From CAZFBA01 sp964517135 (GTDB taxonomy: Bacteria; Cyanobacteriota; Vampirovibrionia; JBFMGH01), in contig CAZFBA010000058.1 in the NCBI GenBank assembly GCA_964517135.1, positions 1 through 17,699 of the forward strand: 17,699 bases of DNA, in the 5' to 3' direction. The position numbers and the translations under genes were made by a program. This document shows, in pieces, positions 7,199 to 14,335 of this stretch. Each line of letters opens with the position of its first letter. The first letter of the stretch is position 1. A model generated the notes under the pieces. That model was not told the origin of the DNA and searched no databases. It saw only the letters and a list, made by a program, of their open reading frames with translations.

Positions 7199-8788
7199 CC
7201 TCCTTTTACAATAACTCCAAAAGCTTTATATTCTAAAAGCGCAATTGCATCATACTTTAGCCCTGAATATGTTCTAAATAATATCCTGTCAACAGCACAT
7301 TCTTTTAATGTTGGCGGCAATTTATATTTATCTGGACACAGTATTTACTTTGATGGTAATGTTCAGGGTGATGCTGGTTTTTGTAATGGCGGTCAATTTA
7401 AAAGAATAGAAATCTCTGGTGGCAACGTTGGTAACGATGTTGAGCTATACAGTATTGTTTCCATACCTAATTTAACACCCACAATAATAAATATTGGTAA
7501 AATTTATGACTTTAATGTTGGTGGTGACCTTGAAGTAACCATTGTTGATAACGGCCCCATTAATTATTATGGTGGCACAGTTCAGGGTAATGCCAAATTT
7601 ATTTCTGGTTATTTATCTCTTACTGAAAAAATGCTTAACCTGGGAATCAACAGACCTGTAAATATCTTAGGTAATCTGGATATTAAGTATAGCTTAGATA
7701 CAACTTATAATAATGGCTATGTAGGTGGCATTATAAATGCTAACGTTAATAGAGACATAACAATAGCTGAAACAACAGGAAATATTGATATTGGAACTAT
7801 GACATCAAAAACCGGCAATATAAACCTGACTGCAAACGATGGAGCTGTAAATATTAATACGATTTCAACTCCCGGTGATATTAATATTATTGCACGAGAT
7901 AGCATTTTTATTAATACAATTGACCCGGCTAACATTAATCTAACTGTTCAAAAAGAAAACGGTTCAATAATTATTGACAAAGCACAAGCATCTAATAGTG
8001 TGAATCTCAAAGCTGATATAATAAAAGCAGCATTTGAGAATCTAAATAGCTTACAGCCACTTATATTTACGCTTTCTGGTAATGATGGATATATGGCAAA
8101 TTCTGTAAATATTGATATAACATCTAAAACAGGTGCTGTCTTTAACTCTCTAAAATCTATTAATGCAGAAATTCATAATCTAACACCGCTTACTGCTATT
8201 GAACTTAACAACACAACAGTAACCGAAAATCTGACTATTTTATCGGATATCGTTACACCCAACAGCAGTATTAATGTTAATAACTTTATAATCAATAAAA
8301 TATCTGGTAACTCAATCAATGCTGACACATCAAATACTCCGTTATCAACGATCTTGATTTCAAACCTGCCAGATAGCAGAGAAATCAACTCAACCATCGG
8401 CAGTGACACCAATCATGTTATTAATAATACTGATAATACAGAATTCACCGCCGAAGGAAATCAGGGATCAGACGCCAATAGTTCTTCAGGTGATGACGAA
8501 AGCTTTGTCGAACTCATTGACCCTGACCTCTACCTTAGTGATGAATACAGCAGCATCACATTTTACCTGCTCGACAGGGCAACAAAAATCTTCAACGAAG
8601 AACTCAGCAGCAATCAATCAAATGAAGAAGCTCTGAAAAAAGCTGTAGCCATTTTAAAGCAGGCTCATATTAATAGCGACATAGCTCAGAAGCTGCTTCA
8701 GAAAGAGCCGATTGCCTCTAACCAGAGTTATTCAATGATTCTGAATGCCCTGATCAACACGAACCTTGCGACAACGTTGAATCACTAA
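7199..8788 (+). pseudogene. 5'-truncated filamentous-haemagglutinin-like adhesin
   Basis: The frame is open from 7199 (after a TAA at 7196) to 8788, 529 codons, but contains no ATG, GTG or TTG before the ATG at 7631. The part upstream of 7631 is plainly coding (FNVGGNLYLSGHSIYFDGNV, then GNVGNDVELYS and similar). The protein is built of short beta-helix-like repeats rich in N, I, T, G and D (NVGG, GNIDIGT, GNINLT, GDINII), as in FhaB/LktA-type secreted filamentous adhesins. A helical tail of about 90 residues (LSDEYSSITFYLLDRATKIF...) follows an acidic linker. No signal peptide or TPS domain remains. Most likely the 5' half was lost; a shorter protein starting at 7631 (385 residues) is the alternative. 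Confidence 0.7.
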
Positions 8789-8827
8789 TCGATCATAAAT
8801 TTTAGATAAATAATCGTTTTTGACATC

Positions 8828-8856
8828 TTCCCTTTGAGTTGTCTCTGGTTTATAAT
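8828..8856 (+). promoter_or_regulatory. Candidate promoter of the 8888 gene
   Basis: A consensus TATAAT at 8851-8856 with a weak TTCCCT -35 at 17-base spacing. The leader would be about 25 bases and contain the ribosome site AGGGG before the ATG at 8888. Confidence 0.45.
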
Positions 8857-8887
8857 GCAGTGAGCATGCAATAATCAGGGGAAAATT

Positions 8888-9385
8888 ATGGAAGTTAACA
8901 GCATTCAGCTTAAGCATATTATGTTACACACGAACCAGAAGGCCGTTTTTCAGGGATCACTACCAAAACCACTTAAACAAGATGAACTTAACCTGTCTTC
9001 AAAAGTAAAGCCAGAGAGCAAGGTCGCTTTTGGCGGTCTGTGGGAAAAACTTTTCCCGGCGAAGGTCAACAAAAAGGTGCTTGACGAGTATATGTCACTG
9101 GTCAGAAATGACGCCGAACTTCAGAAACAAAACACCGTAGCATTTCTGATGCCTGACAAATTTCAGATCGTAAAGATTTTGCCACAGGGCAAAGAGCTTT
9201 CATTTGAGCTGGGATTCATAAACCACAACAACAAGTTTTTTAAAAAGGCTGAGGCCAAGGTTGATGTCGAGACGGCGAAGCTCAGCTATAAATCAACCGA
9301 CGGGCTTGAGTATAAAGCGTGGGAAATCGAAAGCACCCTGAACTATGCCCTTAAGGATGCTATTAATAGGTATAAAGGATATTAA
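8888..9385 (+). CDS. Unknown 165-residue protein with N-terminal FxG-type tag
   Basis: I do not recognise this family. The N-terminus (MEVNSIQLKH...NQKAVFQG, then ESKVAFGG) is flexible and carries two F-x-G or FGG motifs, resembling the N-terminal extensions of PepT and the 6309 protein. From about residue 50 it is a compact alpha/beta-looking domain (LWEKLFP, FLMPDKFQIVKILPQ, LSFELGFINHNNKFFKKAEA). There is no signal peptide, membrane segment or Cys. AGGGG lies 7 bases before the start, and a TATAAT is well placed upstream. The 3' end overlaps an antisense tape-measure fragment (9363-9449). A weak stem AAAGG/CCTTT (9374-9392) spans the stop codon region and could act in termination. Confidence 0.75.
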   Translation: MEVNSIQLKHIMLHTNQKAVFQGSLPKPLKQDELNLSSKVKPESKVAFGGLWEKLFPAKVNKKVLDEYMSLVRNDAELQKQNTVAFLMPDKFQIVKILPQGKELSFELGFINHNNKFFKKAEAKVDVETAKLSYKSTDGLEYKAWEIESTLNYALKDAINRYKGY

Positions 9386-9449
9386 AACCTTTTGTCCCTT
9401 CATCTTTAACACCGAGGCGGAGTTGGAGTTTTAAATCTTTATTGGACAT
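9363..9449 (-). pseudogene. Truncated start of phage tail tape-measure-like gene (copy 2)
   Basis: The minus strand from ATG 9449 reads MSNKDLKLQLRLGVKDEG, the same start as the gene at the left edge apart from residues 2-3. It then runs into TKGFNILYTY and a stop at 9363-9365. Identity with copy 1 can be followed over 48 bases, limited on one side by the window edge. The frame closes inside the 3' end of the 8888 gene, so this is a 5' fragment cut off by rearrangement. Confidence 0.5.
9395..9442. repeat. 48-bp direct repeat, copy 2
   Basis: Identical to bases 1-48. Divergence begins at 9443 on the higB side, corresponding to the third codon of the antisense tape-measure-like frame. Confidence 0.95.
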
Positions 9450-9464
9450 ATTGGTTTTTGTCTA

Positions 9465-9493
9465 TTGAACCCTGTGTCGTTACGTGTTACACT
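9465..9493 (+). promoter_or_regulatory. higB promoter, copy 2 (leaderless)
   Basis: TTGAAC at 9465-9470, 17 bases, and TACACT at 9488-9493. GTTACGT (9479-9485) matches the spacer motif of copy 1 and is a candidate HigA operator core. A start 7 bases after the -10 is the A of the ATG at 9500. TATAAG at 9493-9498 is an alternative -10 without a matching -35. Confidence 0.6.
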
Positions 9494-9499
9494 ATAAGA

Positions 9500-9772
9500 A
9501 TGATCAAAAGTTTCAAACATAAAGGCCTTGAAAATTTTTTTCTGAAAGGGTCTAAAAAAGGTATAAGCCCTTCTCATGAAGCCCGACTTCGAAGAATTCT
9601 CTTTAAACTGGATACTGCTCGAACGCTGGAAGATTTAAATATCCCTGGTTTTAGGCTTCATCAGTACTCAAACAGTAAAACTTTATCTATTGATGTATCA
9701 GGTAATTACAGAATTTTGTTTGAATTTGAGAATGGTCACGTTTTTATTGTTGATTACTTAGATCCTCATTAA
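9500..9772 (+). CDS. higB: HigB-type toxin of a higBA module (copy 2)
   Basis: A 90-residue HigB toxin starting MIKSFKHKGLENFF, with SIDVSGNYRILFEFENGHVF and terminal DYLDPH. It is colinear with copy 1 but diverged in the middle (KGSKKGISPSHEARLRRILF). The frame continues upstream to an ATG at 9458, but that would place the start codon before the promoter. The family start and the repeated promoter layout support 9500. HigA follows after 15 bases. The module sits on the opposite strand between two phage tail gene remnants, so it is probably cargo of a prophage. Confidence 0.93.
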   Translation: MIKSFKHKGLENFFLKGSKKGISPSHEARLRRILFKLDTARTLEDLNIPGFRLHQYSNSKTLSIDVSGNYRILFEFENGHVFIVDYLDPH

Positions 9773-9787
9773 CAAAGGAGAAACGAT

Positions 9788-10075
9788 ATGTCTAGAATGT
9801 TTAACCCTCCTCATCCCGGGGAAATATTAAGAGAAGAATACATTAAACCACTGGGGCTCTCTGTTACTGAGGCAGCTATTAAACTTGGAGTGACAAGAAA
9901 GACGCTTTCTTCTATATTAAATGAACGTTCAGGCATCAGTACAGAAATGGCTTTAAGGCTTGCAAAAGCTTTTAACAACACACCGGAATCCTGGCTTGAT
10001 ATGCAGAGTCAATATGATTTATTCCAGAGCAAAGGAAAAACCAATCTTGATAATGTGCAAATTCTTTTTGGTTAA
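9788..10075 (+). CDS. higA: HigA-type antitoxin, XRE helix-turn-helix (copy 2)
   Basis: A 95-residue antitoxin with NPPHPGEILREEYIKPLGLS at the N-terminus, an XRE HTH (VTEAAIKLGVTRKTLSSIL) and the tail TPESWLDMQSQYDLF, ending NVQILFG like copy 1 (DVQILFS). AAGGAG precedes the start by about 7 bases. Regulation is expected to be autorepression at the promoter upstream of higB. Confidence 0.94.
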   Translation: MSRMFNPPHPGEILREEYIKPLGLSVTEAAIKLGVTRKTLSSILNERSGISTEMALRLAKAFNNTPESWLDMQSQYDLFQSKGKTNLDNVQILFG

Positions 10076-10083
10076 AGGTTTTT

Positions 10084-10248
10084 CTATCCATAGTATTCTT
10101 TCTCCTTTTGTGCAGCGGTGCCTTTAGGTAAAAATCCTACTTCTTCAAGTTGTTTGATTTCATCGAGTTCAGCGTCTAAAGTATCTTTAAGAGATTTCAA
10201 CTTATAATCAGTGTCATTTTTAGAATGAAAGAACCTGTGTAACAATTT
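10084..10248 (-). pseudogene. 3' fragment of a phage tail gene (possible tail assembly chaperone)
   Basis: The minus strand encodes 54 residues ending LDEIKQLEEVGFLPKGTAAQ, then KEKEYYG and a stop at 10084-10086. A charged helical segment precedes this. There is no start codon with a ribosome site, and the frame is closed by a stop at 10249-10251. On the minus strand it lies upstream of the tape-measure-like start at 9449, the position of the tail assembly chaperone in many tailed phages. That naming is positional inference. The rest of the gap 10249-10424 shows only AT-rich DNA with a TATAAT (10372-10377) facing the next gene. Confidence 0.45.
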
Positions 10249-10424
10249 CTATTGTTTATTGTTCACATATTGATAAGACAGACAAATTTGACTACCATAT
10301 TTAAAATGCTTCATTATTATCAACTCAAACGAAAGTTATTAGTCCCAAAAGTAATAATAATATTTATAGCTTATAATATCGCCAAACAAACACTTTAACC
10401 CTAATAAACGATAAGGAAAAAGAA

Positions 10425-11573
10425 ATGAACATTCCTAGATGCAAAATAAGTTATACCGAAACATCTCATAACTCATCAGATAAAGGATGTGGAGCTTTTA
10501 TAGGTTCTTTTTTCTGCTCTGGATTAGGATTTATTATATTGCTATTTGCATTTTTAACCTTATTCAGTAATGAAGCAAGAGTCGACTTATCTAAAATAGC
10601 TGTGGATGCCCCAACAATAGATATAACAAAACCTGCATCACCTGAACTTCAAAATAAACTTATCCATGCTTATGGCAAAATTACAACAGACAAACCAGTA
10701 GGAGATAACAAATTTCTTAAACCCGGAAATTTTGTTGCTCTTAAAAGAATTACCAGTATGTATGCCTGGGATGAAAGCAAATCAACAACTTCAAGCGGAG
10801 ATAGAAAACGTACAACCTACAGCTACAGTAAAAGATGGACTACTAAACCAAAAGATTCTAGTAGCTTCAGGCATTCAAATGAGCATAAGAATCCACCCAA
10901 AAGTATTGATAATCTCTTTATAACACCTGAAAAGGCAACGATTGGTAACTTCAACATTATTAACCTTAAAAACATTGAAACTCTTGATTTAGAACCCCTA
11001 AAATTAACTACTGAGAACCTTATACTCTCTATACCACCTGAAATATTTACGTCAGAATTTGTTTTCAAAGGCAATGGCACTCCAGATAACCCTGTTATAG
11101 GCGATATAAAGATATTTTATAAAGTTTTAAAAGCCAATAACTCTTATTCAGTGTTCGGCCTGCTCAGCCAGGACAATATTATGGCATACGAAGTGAAAAA
11201 GAAGAATATTAAACTCTTTCATATCATTGAGGGCAATAAAAATGATGCTCTTCAAGCACTAAAAGAATATTATACAAAAGAACTATGGAAAGGAAGACTG
11301 GCAGGTACAGCAATGATGGTTATCGGAAGTGTATTACTTCTGGGGCCTGTCTTTTTCTTCTTAAATTTAATACCTGTTATTGGTGATGAACTGGGATGCC
11401 TTCTCTTTATTGCCCTTATTATCGTTTCAATTGTCCTATCTGGTGGAATTATCGCCATCGCTATGATTGCTTATAACCTTGTATCATTCCTTCTTGCTTT
11501 TATAGGGACCCTTCTATTACTTGCTCTAACTATAATTTTACCAGCAATACTAATACACAAAAAGAACAAATAA
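10425..11573 (+). CDS. TMEM43-family membrane protein
   Basis: A 382-residue protein of the TMEM43 (DUF1625, PF07787) family. One membrane helix lies near the N-terminus (residues 22-48), followed by the signature FSNEARV and the family's conserved run HAYGKITTDKP...F...LKRITSMYAWDE (81-117). A periplasmic beta-rich region continues to about 285, and three or four helices close the protein (291-378), ending in IHKKNK. Animal TMEM43/LUMA sits in the inner nuclear membrane and ER; the bacterial role is unknown. AAGGA lies 9 bases before the ATG, and TATAAT at 10372-10377 is a likely -10. The gene stands alone between phage remnants. Confidence 0.82.
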   Translation: MNIPRCKISYTETSHNSSDKGCGAFIGSFFCSGLGFIILLFAFLTLFSNEARVDLSKIAVDAPTIDITKPASPELQNKLIHAYGKITTDKPVGDNKFLKPGNFVALKRITSMYAWDESKSTTSSGDRKRTTYSYSKRWTTKPKDSSSFRHSNEHKNPPKSIDNLFITPEKATIGNFNIINLKNIETLDLEPLKLTTENLILSIPPEIFTSEFVFKGNGTPDNPVIGDIKIFYKVLKANNSYSVFGLLSQDNIMAYEVKKKNIKLFHIIEGNKNDALQALKEYYTKELWKGRLAGTAMMVIGSVLLLGPVFFFLNLIPVIGDELGCLLFIALIIVSIVLSGGIIAIAMIAYNLVSFLLAFIGTLLLLALTIILPAILIHKKNK

Positions 11574-11626
11574 GCATAAATACAACCTCTTCAGGAGAAA
11601 TTCACCTGTTTATTTTGTTTCTTATG

Positions 11627-12061
11627 CTACTTATCATCGCCTGACAGCGTCACTTTATGCTCTGTGGAGAATTTATCAGCATTCTGGACAAGATCGGCAC
11701 ACTGCTTTTCGTGCTTCAGTCTTAAGCCTTCTGTGACCACGTTGGTTGCGTGGAGCTGTAGTTTAACCTTTTTAGATTCTTCCTCTTCCCTGTAATCGAT
11801 TGGGTAGGCCAGATCGTGTTCTGTTAATGTAGTGGTCTTTTTGGTGAATCATTTGGGGCTAACAACGTTTGAATTGGCCCGGATGGCTCGTTCGGTGTTA
11901 TAGACAGAGAAAGCTTCTTTATTGAATTCAAAGATATCGACCTTTTCAAGCTCTGATTCTATTTCGGGGAAAAGAGCATCGGCAATAAATGCATTATTTT
12001 TATATCCCCGGGCAACTTCCGAGAGATAGGCGTTAATCCGTAGGTCTTCAAGTCGTCCCAT
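11627..12061 (-). pseudogene. Phage major capsid protein, N-terminal part with in-frame stop
   Basis: From ATG 12061 (AGGAG 6-8 bases upstream) the minus strand reads MGRLEDLRINAYLSEVARGY, then ALFPEIE, FEFNKEAFSVYNTERAIRAN and NVVSPK, resembling the N-terminus of a tailed-phage coat protein family. The frame meets TGA at 11849-11851. It then continues in the same frame with FTKKTTTLTEHDLAYPIDYR ... EHKVTLSGDDK to TAG at 11627-11629. The LTEHDLAYPID and HKVTLSG elements are typical of the same coat proteins. These total about 144 codons where roughly 300 or more are expected, so the C-terminal half is missing and the remainder carries a nonsense codon. Confidence 0.62.
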
Positions 12062-12105
12062 TATTTACTCCTATTGGTGACATATAAATGTTATTGTATG
12101 GGGTA

Positions 12106-12198
12106 GCCTACGAAGTAGGCGAAGGGGCTTGCCCCTTATGTGGTCAGTGGCACTGCCACCTCCTGTTAATCTTGAGTAGGGCATCTCGAAACGAGATG
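12106..12198. repeat. Cluster of four short perfect palindromes
   Basis: In 93 bases: GCCTAC-gaa-GTAGGC (12106-12120), AAGGGGC-tt-GCCCCTT (12122-12137), GTGGCA-c-TGCCAC (12147-12159) and CATCTCG-aaa-CGAGATG (12182-12198). The first three are in or at the edge of the space between two phage gene remnants. The last lies inside the frame of the 12144-12266 fragment. None is followed by a T-run. Confidence 0.8.
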
Positions 12199-12266
12199 TT
12201 TTCTGTTTCACTGAGGGTTTTGGCTTCTTTGTAGAGAGCCAGGCTTTCTTCACCAGCCCTGTCAAT
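12144..12266 (-). pseudogene. C-terminal fragment of a phage head-region protein
   Basis: The minus strand reads DRAGEESLALYKEAKTLSET, then ENISFRDALLKINRRWQCH and a stop at 12144-12146. This pattern (alternating A/L helix, then E-x-x-I-S-[FY]-x-[DE]-A-L) closes many phage protease/scaffold-type proteins, and its position just upstream of the capsid start on the same strand fits. The N-terminal bulk is gone: a stop lies at 12267-12269. GTCAAT/ATTGAC arms (12261-12277) flank the break. Confidence 0.42.
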
Positions 12267-12335
12267 CTAAAATTGACGACAAAAAATGTTTGATGTGTTT
12301 TATACTTTTTATTAAGAAGAATCTGGAGGTTAATA

Positions 12336-12806
12336 ATGGAAAAAGCAACGTTTGCCGCCGGCTGTTTTTGGGGAGTTGAAATGATATTTAGAAAAATTGA
12401 CGGGGTTCTCTCAACAATGGTTGGCTATACCGGAGGCCATACCCAAAACCCAACCTATGATCAGGTTTGTAGCGGTACAACTGGCCATGCTGAATCTGTT
12501 GAAATTGTGTTTGACCCTGATAAAGTTTCTTATGAAAAGCTTTTAAACATCTTCTGGGATAACCATAACCCAACTACTCTGAATAGACAGGGCCCTGATG
12601 TTGGCTCTCAATATCGTTCAGCTGTTTTTTATCATAATGACCGGCAAAAAGAATTAGCTCTCAGCATAAAAGAAAAGCTTCAGAAATCGGGTCAATTTAA
12701 GAGCGAGATTGTCACAGAGATCGTAATAGCAAACACATTCTATAAAGCTGAAGAATATCACCAGCAATATCTTGAAAAACGAGAGATTGGTGGCTGCAAA
12801 ATATAA
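12336..12806 (+). CDS. msrA: Peptide-methionine (S)-S-oxide reductase MsrA
   Basis: A 156-residue cytoplasmic enzyme that reduces the S-epimer of methionine sulfoxide in proteins. The catalytic motif GCFWG is at residues 9-13 (Cys10 nucleophile). Other family blocks are VGYTGGHTQNPTY (29-41), GHAESVEIVFDP (50-61), FWDNHNPTTLNRQGPDVGSQ (73-92) and EEYHQQYL (139-146). Cys154 in the terminal GGCKI is the likely resolving Cys. TGGAGG lies about 7 bases before the start, and TATACT at 12301-12306 is a possible -10. It is convergent with the protease gene at 12820 with only 13 bases between stop codons and no clear terminator. It appears intact. Confidence 0.96.
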   Translation: MEKATFAAGCFWGVEMIFRKIDGVLSTMVGYTGGHTQNPTYDQVCSGTTGHAESVEIVFDPDKVSYEKLLNIFWDNHNPTTLNRQGPDVGSQYRSAVFYHNDRQKELALSIKEKLQKSGQFKSEIVTEIVIANTFYKAEEYHQQYLEKREIGGCKI

Positions 12807-12819
12807 TCTGTTTATATTT

Positions 12820-13203
12820 CTATCTTTCAATTTGCCCGTTGTGATAAACCCTGAAGAGAGTGTTCAAGTCTTTTAAAGAGATTTGTAACGTAGATTTCTT
12901 ACCCGCCCTGAACCCTGTCGGGACAATAATCGGTATATAACCTATATTGGTAATCATAAAGTTTGATATACCGCCTTTATGGCCACAATCTATGGGGTAC
13001 ATGATGTCTTTTTTATCCTGGCTGTGCCCTAACCCCAGCGCATGGCCTATTTCATGCATTGCGACACTTTCAAGTTGAGATTTCCTGTATTTTTTATCTG
13101 CTTTCATATAAATAATACAGGTCTTTTTGTTGTTTTCAGTTGTGTGTAAAGCTAACCCCAGGGCCTTTTTATGCCCGAGGTCTTTAAAGATATCTGTATC
13201 CAC
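12820..13203 (-). CDS. Matrixin-like zinc metalloprotease, probably N-terminally truncated
   Basis: A 127-residue metzincin. The zinc motif HEIGHALGLGH (residues 50-60) fits HExxHxxGxxH exactly, and DIMYP at 66-70 supplies the Met-turn. The N-terminal part has the usual beta strands (ALGLALHTTE, TCIIYMKAD) before the active-site helix. The start is uncertain: a GTG at 13203 lacks a Shine-Dalgarno. The same frame continues upstream (LLEYPNGVDTDIF) for about 30 codons without an ATG. Exported matrixins normally carry a signal peptide and are longer, so the 5' end has probably been replaced where it meets the neighbouring region. It lies among prophage-type genes. Confidence 0.7.
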   Translation of the reverse strand: MDTDIFKDLGHKKALGLALHTTENNKKTCIIYMKADKKYRKSQLESVAMHEIGHALGLGHSQDKKDIMYPIDCGHKGGISNFMITNIGYIPIIVPTGFRAGKKSTLQISLKDLNTLFRVYHNGQIER

Positions 13204-13284
13204 ACCATTAGGATACTCTAGTAAGCTTCCCCTGCTCTGCTCGGATCGTGCCCCTGGCAGGACAGGCGAAAGCCATAGTTAGAA

Positions 13285-13301
13285 ACCGCTGCAAAAGCGG
13301 T
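13285..13301. repeat. Hairpin upstream of the RHH/AT-hook gene
   Basis: ACCGCT-gcaaa-AGCGGT: a 6-bp stem with a 5-base loop, ending 6 bases before the AAGGAG ribosome site of the gene at 13325. It may affect translation or mark the end of transcription from the left. Confidence 0.5.
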
Positions 13302-13324
13302 AGAAAGAAGGAGAAATAGTATTG

Positions 13325-13518
13325 ATGCCAAAAAAACGAAATGGGGTGGCCGTCGCCCCGGCGCTGGCAGACCAACTGGCTCAACATCAGAGAAAACGGA
13401 AAACATCCACATACGAGTGAGCCCCGACACCCGCAGAAAATATAACGAGATTGGGGGAGCCGAAACGGTCATTAACTTGATCGAGGACGCCCACAAAAAC
13501 ATTTCAAGCAACGTGTAA
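13325..13518 (+). CDS. Small AT-hook/ribbon-helix-helix-like DNA-binding protein (frameshift in A-run)
   Basis: From 13330 the plus strand encodes KKTKWGGRRPGAGRP, the GGxRxGAGRP element typical of small phage and plasmid DNA-binding proteins. It continues with NIHIRVSPDTRRKYNEIGG and AETVINLIEDAHKN, a strand followed by two helices as in RHH/CopG-type domains. The ATG at 13325 is one base out of frame. A run of seven A (13330-13336) separates them, and eight A would give an intact protein of about 64 residues starting MPKKTKWGG. AAGGAG stands at 13308-13313. The gene is convergent with the secreted-protein gene, with stops two bases apart. An opposite-strand frame of about 100 codons is its shadow. 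Confidence 0.68.
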
Positions 13519-13519
13519 A

Positions 13520-13906
13520 TCAATAACTACTACAATTGATAATGCGGCCATTCACGAAACAGTTGGTAGTGATTGGCTGTTTCTTTATGTGCTGACTTTG
13601 TATTGCAGCACTATAGCCCATTAAAGCAGCACCTACTCTAGCACGATGTTCTTTTTTAAGCCGTTCTCTCTCTTCTGCTGTCTGCCGATCAACTACAAAC
13701 TTAACGTCTTTATCACGCTGTATGTCAAAATATACGGTTTTATTTACAATACCCTTCCAAATACAGGCTATGTTTCCAGCATCATCTGTCTTGATTTTAC
13801 AATGAACACACTGCCTGCCGTCTTCGAAATAAACGTCAGCACGATACTTTTCGGCGTAAACGGGCTGAACTAACACAAATACTAATAAAATTATCAAATA
13901 TCTCAT
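13520..13906 (-). CDS. Secreted Cys-containing protein coupled to the phage repressor
   Basis: A 128-residue protein of unknown family. The signal peptide MRYLIILLVFVLVQPVYA is followed by EKYRADVYFEDG and five Cys (33, 36, 48, 116, 125), with C33-V-H-C36 close together, suggesting disulfides or metal binding in the periplasm. A charged helix (77-92) and a small GAALMGYSAA segment follow. The start overlaps the repressor stop as ATGA, so it is translated from the same message as the cI-like gene. Prophage genes expressed with the repressor in lysogeny are often superinfection-exclusion or lysogenic-conversion factors. That role is inferred from position only. Confidence 0.8.
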   Translation of the reverse strand: MRYLIILLVFVLVQPVYAEKYRADVYFEDGRQCVHCKIKTDDAGNIACIWKGIVNKTVYFDIQRDKDVKFVVDRQTAEERERLKKEHRARVGAALMGYSAAIQSQHIKKQPITTNCFVNGRIINCSSY

Positions 13907-14296
13907 TCTTCCTGAAGCCTCCTTATTTTTTCGGTTTTAAAAGTTTCAATACTTTTCAACTGGGTGTCAATCACTTTACGGAATTTTCTATCAGAAAGCT
14001 GGACATCAAAGAGTCTATCAATCTCTTCATCATCCATATTGAAGCGCATTTTAAGCCATTCCCGGCAATCTTTTTCTGTCACGTCTTCTTCTTTTCCCCC
14101 TACGTAAATATTGCCAGAACCCGTTAAAAGCCAGTCTATATTTACATTAAATATGCTGGCTATCATATTTAAAATTTTTTCGGAAGGTTGTTTCTTTCCT
14201 GTTTCAATCTCGCTCACATAACCGCTTGATGAGTTTAACCTGCCAGCAAATTCTGCCTGTGACAGATAATTATCTTTTCTTATTTTTTTTACGCAC
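13903..14296 (-). CDS. cI-like phage repressor, XRE helix-turn-helix (5' frameshift)
   Basis: A repressor with an N-terminal XRE HTH: KIRKDNYLSQAEFAGRLNSS, then SGYVSEIETGKKQPSEKILN, then the family block NVNIDWLLTGSGN. A charged helical C-terminus replaces the peptidase domain of larger repressors. A GTG at 14217 lies inside the HTH and cannot be the true start. The frame upstream has no start codon. GTG at 14296 (VRKK...) becomes in-frame if the A8 run that follows it is read as seven. TATACT on the minus strand (14308-14303) puts the transcript start at that GTG, giving a leaderless message as for lambda cI from PRM. It is divergent from the Cro-like gene. Confidence 0.72.
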
Positions 14297-14302
14297 TGAA
14301 CG

Positions 14303-14324
14303 AGTATAGTTTAGTTTAGTTTAG
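14303..14324. promoter_or_regulatory. Lysogeny-switch operator/promoter region with pentamer repeats
   Basis: Between the divergent repressor and Cro-like genes lie four tandem pentamers, TATAG and then TTTAG three times (14305-14324). The minus-strand -10 TATACT (14308-14303) and a plus-strand TATAGT (14305-14310) overlap them. This is where a repressor/Cro operator is expected. One turn of DNA spans about two units. Confidence 0.5.
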
Positions 14325-14335
14325 GTATTAAAAAA

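Noticed and set aside
1..9442. The 48-bp repeat as an integron attC or phage att site
   Set aside because: It lacks a convincing attC core and fold, and it is explained by the shared coding sequence of a divergent gene.
11627..12061. Recoding of TGA as an amino acid (alternative code or selenocysteine)
   Set aside because: The gene is also truncated by a TAG, other genes in the window end normally in TGA, and no SECIS-like hairpin follows the codon.
13218..13523. 101-codon minus-strand frame with hydrophobic stretches
   Set aside because: It is the complement of the AT-hook/RHH coding sequence. Its start has no ribosome site and its amino-acid usage is odd.
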